NCBI GenBank assembly: GCA_960531495.1
Contig: OY482862.1
Coordinates: forward strand, 6,901,614-6,965,613
DNA length: 64,000 nt
From: Zeus faber
Taxonomy: Eukaryota; Chordata; Actinopteri; Zeiformes; Zeidae
Reading direction: 5' to 3'
Part shown: positions 58,348 through 64,000 of the stretch, in pieces
Layout of the letters: the number at the start of each line of letters is the position of its first letter
Position numbering within the stretch: position 1 is the stretch's first letter
The notes under the pieces: model-generated
The model's database searches: none
What the model was told of the DNA's origin: nothing
Seen by the model: only the letters and a program-made list of their open reading frames with translations
Position numbers and translations under genes: made by a program

Positions 58348-59017
58348 CAGTAGTACCACAACTTACGACTGCATCTACATACGACTAATCCAAGCTACGA
58401 GGAGCGATAGTCGCGAAAATTTGTATCGACTTGCAACCGACTGCTCCAAGATATAAGCGTGGAAATTTACAGTTGGCGCGTCGGCGGCCAGTCAGCAGCC
58501 AGTCAGCAGCCAGTCAGCAGTCAGTCAGCAGTCAGTCAGCAGTCAGTCAGCAGTCAGTCAGCAGTCAGTCGGCAGTCAGTCGGCAGCCAGTCAGCAGCCA
58601 GTCAGCAGCCAGTCAGCAGTCAGTCAGCAGCCAGTCAGCAGCCAGTCAGCAGTCAGTCAGCAGCCAGTCAGCAGTCAGTCAGCAGCCCGTCAGCAGCCCG
58701 TCAGCAGTCAGTCAGCAGCCAGTCAGCAGCCAGTCAGCAGCCCGCCAGCAGTCAGTCAGCAGCCAGTCAGCAGCCAGTCAGCTGCCCGTCAGCAGCCCGT
58801 CAGCAGTCAGTCAGCGGGCAATCTACATGGTGTGTGCACATAGTTCGTGGCTTATCGATATTTTTTTCATATTTACTGTGTTTGTGCTGTGTATTTTGTT
58901 TATTTTCACCCTTCATGATTTCATCATTCATATGGGAAAAATTGCTTCGACATACGACTGTTTTAACATACGACCGTTCTTATAGAACGAATTACAGTCT
59001 AGGTCGAGGTACCACTG
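58348..59017. mobile_element. TA-flanked MITE (mariner/Tigger-like) containing a minisatellite
   Basis: The left end CAGTAGTACC and inverted right end CAGTGGTACC lie between TA dinucleotides (58346-58347 and 59018-59019). Inside each end, further inverted similarity includes CATACGAC/GTCGTATG. No transposase. An 11-bp minisatellite occupies half of the 670-bp interior. The CAGTGGTACCTCG-type end suggests the mariner superfamily, from memory of such ends. Confidence 0.7.
58485..58815 (+). repeat. 11-bp minisatellite CAGYCAGTCAG, about 30 units
   Basis: Units alternate CAGCCAGTCAG, CAGTCAGTCAG and occasional CAGCCCGTCAG or CGG variants. Because 11 is not a multiple of 3 and the unit lacks stops, every plus-strand frame is open across it, giving two overlapping frames of 184 and 204 codons (58431-58985 and 58459-59073) with an 11-residue Gln/Ser-rich repeat. 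These are not evidence of a gene. Confidence 0.95.
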
Positions 59018-59394
59018 TATTGATATTTACCCTTTTCAATGAAGTCGCCATTTCAACGTCGGACGTCACATAATATGTTCCATCCAACGATGAAATGGTG
59101 ACCTTCATGATATATTATATCATGAAGGTCCAAGAACTTTTGTGGTCATTGCTTCCACAGCATCCAAGCCAAAATATCCTCTACTATTTTAAATATAATT
59201 CGGATATAGAAAGCCATTGTTCAATTTATTAATTCAAAAGGCAAAGATGATGTGGTAAAAGTAAAAGATGCTATGGAGTTTGAGGTGACACTGGCAAATT
59301 TGGTCATACCCTTAGCAATAGCAGTAAATGGATTGTAAATTGTAAATGACCAAAGGAGCTATATTTTAATAACGATTTTTATTAATATTGTATT
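59018..59394. repeat. Spacer with 15-bp perfect hairpin
   Basis: GACCTTCATGATATA (59100-59114) pairs exactly with TATATCATGAAGGTC (59116-59130) around one T. The rest is AT-rich and unrecognised. Confidence 0.7.
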
Positions 59395-59395
59395 T

Positions 59396-59424
<29 letters not shown>
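59395..59424. repeat. (CTT)n microsatellite
   Basis: Ten CTT/TTC units at the left border of the next element copy. Confidence 0.95.
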
Positions 59425-59426
<2 letters not shown>

Positions 59427-59484
59427 AATATGCAGGTTCTAATTCGGAATGTCCATTGGCACCGTCTCCAGTGTGCGGTCTTGC

Positions 59485-59538
59485 CTGGAGGATGTCTGTG
59501 GATCTGTTTGATTGTTATTTTAGCTCTTTGGTACCCAT
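59485..59538 (-). pseudogene. Conserved 54-nt exon-like ORF, copy C
   Basis: From the minus-strand ATG at 59538: MGTKELK, a stop, QSNRSTDILQ, then CAG|GCAAGA. This is 54 nt, the same length as copies A and B. One in-frame stop and a GT to GC change at the donor show decay. GC donors are occasionally used. Confidence 0.5.
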
Positions 59539-59630
59539 TACTTTGCCAGATTAATAAAAAATACGAAAAAACATTAGTCCACAAAAACTGACCACATTGA
59601 GACAAATCCACTCGAGTGTACGAGTGAGTG

Positions 59631-59680
59631 ATGCGCTCAAGATCCAGCGAGGCGTCGGAAAAATAGAAGTCGTCATATGG
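59631..59680 (+). pseudogene. Exon-like ORF 1 of the rightward gene, copy C (broken)
   Basis: MRSRSSEASEK followed by a stop, aligned with MYSRSSDPSEK at 30160. The donor end seen in copy B is lost or shifted. Confidence 0.4.
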
Positions 59681-59817
59681 TAATCATTCACAAAAATACC
59701 ACAATGTTTTTTTTCTCATTTATTATTTTAATTCATTTATTATGTTTGTAGCATAACATGTATTTATTATTATTGTTTTGCAAAGTAATTACAAATGTTT
59801 CTTTGTTGTTGTTGCAG

Positions 59818-59891
59818 ATGCCGAAAAATTGTCAAAAGTTGAAGACAATAAAGAAGCAATTGTTAAATTGTCCAAATATCCAATCCTAGAG
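59818..59891 (+). pseudogene. Exon-like ORF 2 of the rightward gene, copy C
   Basis: After a strong acceptor (TTTGTTGTTGTTGCAG), MPKNCQKLKTIKKQLLN..., then AG|GTCAGT. It is eight bases longer than in copy B, so the two copies disagree in frame at the end. An alternative frame starting one base earlier reads DAEKLSKVEDNKEAIVKLSK without a stop and could instead be the ancestral one. Confidence 0.4.
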
Positions 59892-60130
59892 GTCAGTCCA
59901 TATTGATTGGTCCAGACGTAAGTAAGTCCAGGATGTTTGTAACTTTTGGAGCTTGTGATGCGTCTCACAGAAACCAAAAAACTGTATTCTCTCGGGCATT
60001 TTTCAGGCTAAAATTGTCTGGAACATGCCATCCTCTGGACCTTAGGACACGGCTGAGGTCAAGTCATAACTGGGACGTCTCAGACATGTTGTCGTTGAAG
60101 TTTGATCCATACTGATCTACATTCTGAGGG

Positions 60131-61820
60131 GCAATTAGTTAATAACTGATTAAATTTTACTGGAAGTAGCAGAATGTTCGTGCATTTTCGATACATCAAG
60201 CTTCAAAAACTTCCAGTCGGGTGGTGGAGCATGATGATTTTGTTGAGTCAGACTCTTTGTGAAATCATACGTGGGTGGCCGTGTGTGTGTGTGTATCGGC
60301 TTTCCTGATTGATGTCCGTTGGACTTTTCATTTGATATTTGATCTCTTTGCACTTTTTGTAAATATAAGCGCATTCTTTTTGCATCTAACATGGTGCCAT
60401 GTCCCTCCTTATTGCCTTACAAACTGTAGGAGTCTTAAACAGTCAAAAACATATTCCTTAAACATATAACATTGTTTGTGCCCTCACACATGCAGTTTGC
60501 TTGCGGCTCCATGTCCCTTCAGAACTGGTCGGGAGGGACATGCAGTGTAAATTAGCGCTTGAATGGAACCGTGTTGTTGGGAACGTCCACACGGAGTGAT
60601 TTCCTTCTACAGAGACACTGTGAGGCAGGACTCTGTGGACTACAAGTAGTAGATAGCCACCTTCTAATTTTTAGCGAAAAAGTAATAATACGCAACAAGT
60701 GTATCCTTGTATTAGTAATCCAGTATCACCAGGACTGTCAACAATATACTGTACTGTCTATACTGTTTATTACCAATCAATTTAAGATATATATGAGAAT
60801 CACTCATTCATGAAACTGGATCTTGTAAAAGAACTCTTTTGTCTCCTGACCAGAGAGTTATTTTACACCTAATTAGCCCACCCGATGGGTAGAAAGGAGC
60901 AGAAGTGATGTCGTGATTGAGCCATGATTAAGGGGAAATGAACGTCTGATTGAAGAGCGCCGCTCTTCAGGACAATATTGTTTGGAATGGAGGAAATGGG
61001 AGCGCCGAATTGTCGTCTCAAGGTGGAACAGAGCGATATGGATGGCGGAATAGTAAATGTTTCTCTCATAAAATGATGTAATATCACATGAAATAACATG
61101 GCTTTGGATACTACACTCAAATTTATTATAGGGCAAACCACCGGTCGGTTATTTCTGAATAATAACGACTGTTGGTTAATAATGACCACTCATATCACTT
61201 GCCTCGTTTTACTCCACCCACATGCTAATGCTTACAATAGCTAGGGGCAACATCCTATGACGTTACATAGAAACTACAATGAGAGATTTGAAAAGATGAA
61301 TGAGAAAATGTCCAATTTCACATTAACAATGGTAAATAGATTAGTCATATATAGGACAAAGGCTTTTGTTTGTTTTTGTAGGCTGAATAGCTTGCTACGT
61401 TGTAGCACGGGGGGGATTGGTGAGGTCTGACCCCCCCCCAATTAAGACTTCCACCCCCCAAAAGAGGTAAAAACACTTACATATCCTTCTTACCAATAAA
61501 TGTTAACATTAAAATATATTTCCCATATTGAGACACCCCTAAAGTGGACCGTAACTGTGCCTAACGGGCACCCCCCCCCCCGTGCGACAAAAGTTGACCC
61601 CCTCCCCTGATTGTCAGCTAGGTTGTTGTGGAATATTGTCGACTGAAAGCAAGGAGCCGAATCTTTGGAGTTACTGGGACTGCCACACTAGGCATACTGG
61701 ATATGAAACTAGTCTTCCTAGTTATAAAATCATTATCCATAACAGTAGTCTGTTTCAATGTTTTGGTTTATTTCCTAGGTAGCCATGCAATACACACGAT
61801 AGTGTAATGCCAACCGGTCA
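60131..61820. other. Single-copy-looking sequence
   Basis: About 60860-61140 is high-complexity with ACACCTAATTAGCCCACCCG and CATGATTAAGG words, a candidate conserved non-coding element by composition. Poly-G and poly-C runs occur at 61411-61455 and 61570. No gene recognised. Confidence 0.3.
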
Positions 61821-63186
61821 TTATTGCAAAATAACCCCCTCTAGAGTCCTGATCACCCTGTCAGGGGTTGCTTGAAATGTCTTACGTATCTGTTGAATTA
61901 GCATGGGGAGCTCTCTGTGGCGTGCCACCTCTGAAACGACTCTGATTGGCAGCCTCCCTCCTCCCCGCGGAGCCCGCTGACGGACGGCCGGTCGCCAGCG
62001 GAAAGAAGGATCCCCCGCCACTATGTCATCTGACGGGGGCTTCTTTCGTCCCTTCATCTTAATCACATCTGGTGGTGGACGTGTTGTTAGGGATGCAGCG
62101 CACGTCGGCTATGGGGAACTTCAGCGCACGGAACGGATCGGAGTGTCAAGTCGCCTTCGGAAACGCCGCCAGCGCGTAAATAAGGGATTATTTACCCAAA
62201 CCTTGATGGGAAATGGCGATCGTTAAGCACGTTGATGCAAATGAGAAGGGGCTTTGTCAGCACGCTGGCATGTGGCGTGGTAGGGGATCTGTGGTGGCAT
62301 AATCAAGCTTTTAAGGTCACGGGGGAAAAATGACGGAGCGGCAATTTCCTCCCAGCCCCTGTGCACCCGGAGGATGATGCGTGCCACCTGGCCCATCCAT
62401 CACCGCTGGAAGTGCTGAGGCCGTGAACGCTGCCAATAACCAATGCTTGCAAAAAGGGAGCACATAGAAAATCCACTTACATGGAAGGAGAGAGAGAACG
62501 TGAGAGAGAGAGAGAAATTCCACAACTCGGATTCCGTAATATTTTACGCATGACAATGAATACATAGAAGACACAGAGAGATCCAATAATGCCTTGCAAG
62601 TGTTTGTGTTTTCGAGTTGGTGAATGATTCATGGATATAGATTAACAATTGCAATTAATATTATTATTGTTGTTTTTGTGGCGATGACAAACAGTCGGCT
62701 TATAATAATATATAATATTTATTTTCCCCCAGCTTGAAAGTCCTGCGCTTTAACAAAGAAATATTAAGAATCGATCCAAAAAACAGCCCATTTGCAGGCT
62801 CGGTTTGAATCTGCTGAACTTGCAGTTTCACTTGGGAGACTTAAGAGGGGGACAGTCAAGTAGATATGCAAATCAGCTGCGTTTATTAATATTTTAAATA
62901 TTAAAAGTGTCGAATGGACTAAAATGTTTATACACCCGATTTGTTGCACTGCCCTTCAGGAGCCATAATCACATTGAGAATATTTCACAACTATTAAAGG
63001 GATTATTTTATGGTTCCGAGTAGTGTGAATAAAAATATATAAGTACATTTTTATGTAAATCGTAAGCCTTGGAACTAATTGGAGGGCAGCACAGTTGCCA
63101 ACAACACTTGTAACTGCCGTCCTGTGACACTAAAAATCTCCTTTGTATTTGCATGAGTATTTGCCGTGTAGGAGGTCAAGAAAGAG

Positions 63187-63187
<1 letters not shown>
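61821..63187. other. Higher-GC and high-complexity stretch, possible conserved non-coding cluster
   Basis: 61830-62460 is GC-richer (CCGCGGAGCCCGCTGACGGA) without a recognised frame. 62760-63180 contains TAGATATGCAAATCAGCTGC, an octamer plus E-box-like arrangement, and TTTGTATTTGCATGAGTATT. A GA patch lies at 62484-62515. A regulatory role is inferred from composition only. Confidence 0.25.

Positions 63188-63220
<33 letters not shown>
63188..63220. repeat. (GA)n microsatellite
   Basis: Perfect GA run of about 33 bases. Confidence 0.96.
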
Positions 63221-63222
<2 letters not shown>

Positions 63223-63325
63223 ATGAAAAGAAAGAATGGCGTAAAGGCCAGTCAGTCATCACCATCAGCGACTAGGCCGACTGGTGTAAAGCAGAAAATA
63301 CCAAACTCACCGGAGTATGGTTAAA

Positions 63326-63590
63326 TTGTAGGTTATTTTGGGGAGATAATCTTATCCTAGTATGCTGTAGCTAGCTGTCACATACAAACTATACTTACTG
63401 AAGTAAAGTAAGATATTAAGTTATTTTTAGGAGTTTTGTTGCATAAAATATCATACTAACTATACTAACTAAACTTTAGTTCAATTGTAGGTTATTTTTG
63501 GGGTTTTCTGGTATAAAATATCATATAGTAACTATACTAACTAAAGTACAGTTAGATTGTAGGTTATTTTCAGGGGTTTTCTTGTATAAA
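63326..63590 (+). repeat. ~72-bp tandem repeat, about 3-4 units
   Basis: ATTGTAGGTTATTTTBRGGG occurs at 63484 and 63556 (period 72), with related starts at about 63413 and 63325. Each is followed by GTTTTSTKGYATAAA and, in the first copies, TATCATAYAGTAACTATACT. Confidence 0.75.
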
Positions 63591-63591
63591 G

Positions 63592-64000
63592 ATTCAAGAT
63601 TCAAGATGTTTGTTGCATACATATACATACAAGCAGACATATATGTAGTGAAATGTCATTGCAACGCACCCGGAGATTATGCACAATAACACTGGCACAA
63701 TAGCTAACTATTAAACAAACAAACAAAAAAACTGATTCATAAAAAGTTATTCAGTTAGTAAATCGAATAAAATAAGAATAAAAAAGGTAATGTACAAAGT
63801 AGGAATACCAAATATTAATAAGAGGAATAGATTATTATGTATATACAGATATGTGCAGTAACGTGGCATGTGGAAAAAAGTTAGTTAGTGTGTGTGGAGA
63901 TATATAGTATACAACAGTACGGTACAGCAATATAGTAACACCGAACAAAACAGCAATACAAGAGTGTGCTATAACCCAGTACAGTGATACAGTATGCAGT
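63592..64000 (-). mobile_element. Retroelement 3' end with TTGAATCTTGAA tail, copy 3 (runs off the window)
   Basis: Reading leftward it ends CATCTTGAATCTTGAATC. It matches 46917-47300 through GTAGTGAAATGTCATTGCAA, CGCACCCGGAGATTATGCAC and TGTATATACAGATATGTGCA. The insertion point is right after the 72-bp tandem repeat. It may continue beyond position 64000. Confidence 0.7.

Larger units (their letters stand above)
59425..60130. mobile_element. Divergent-exon element, copy C
   Basis: It shares with copy B the stretch ACCGTSTCCAGTGTGCGGT, the 54-nt minus-strand exon, the intervening 92 bp (GTCCACAAAAA, then a GAGTGATG start), the plus exon 1 start and plus exon 2 with its acceptor. To the right GTTGAAGTTTGATCCATACTGATC (60096 on) resembles the module found left of the exons in copies A and B. 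This implies rearrangement or a terminal-repeat-like arrangement. Confidence 0.65.

Noticed and set aside
58431..59073. Two long overlapping plus-strand frames (184 and 204 codons) as a Gln/Ser-rich protein gene
   Set aside because: They are produced by an 11-bp stop-free minisatellite inside a MITE. The frames overlap in different registers and have no other domain.

Overview
The window looks like teleost fish nuclear DNA from a gene-poor interval, and I find no supportable host protein-coding gene. The fish call rests on the mix of element types: L1-, L2- and Rex1/Babar-type LINEs, an RTE-like LINE 3' end, a DIRS-like retroelement, several Tc1-like transposons, tRNA-headed SINEs, hAT-like and TA-flanked non-autonomous elements, and very frequent (GT)n, (TA)n and (GA)n microsatellites. 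Nearly every recognisable reading frame is a decayed transposon frame.

Layout. 1-2.6 kb: an L1-type LINE ORF2 relic on the minus strand. 3-9.1 kb: microsatellites, a TIR element (5940-6516), and a member of a local short-TIR repeat family split by an L2-like LINE (6884-7636). 9.1-24.4 kb: mostly single-copy sequence with Tc1 relics, a 214-bp tandem duplication, microsatellites, and the first copies of three dispersed families. 24.9-30.7 kb: a dense cluster with a Rex1/Babar-like LINE, an RTE-like 3' end, a DIRS-like relic, and a copy of an unidentified element with short divergent exon-like segments. 33.2-35.6 kb: a Tc1-like element (DD36E spacing) carrying two later insertions, a probable solo LTR and a MITE with 93-bp TIRs. 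35.6-46.2 kb: hAT-like and TA-flanked elements and more copies of the short-TIR family. 43.3-45.9 kb: higher-complexity single-copy sequence. 46.9-64 kb: more retroelement 3' ends, two SINEs (one with a clear target-site duplication), a TA-flanked element containing an 11-bp minisatellite, another copy of the divergent-exon element, and tandem repeats.

The best lead for something undescribed is the element seen at 23.5-24.3, 29.7-30.65 and 59.4-60.1 kb. All three copies keep an exon-like minus-strand segment of exactly 54 nt that begins with ATG and ends at a splice-donor-like site. Two copies also keep a plus-strand first exon about 92-95 bp away, pointing the other way, followed by a second exon with acceptor and donor. 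This suggests an old transposon with two divergently transcribed, intron-containing genes.

Several higher-complexity stretches may be conserved non-coding elements, but that is a compositional impression only. All classifications come from reading the sequence, with no database search. Family names are most secure where reverse-transcriptase or transposase motifs are readable.
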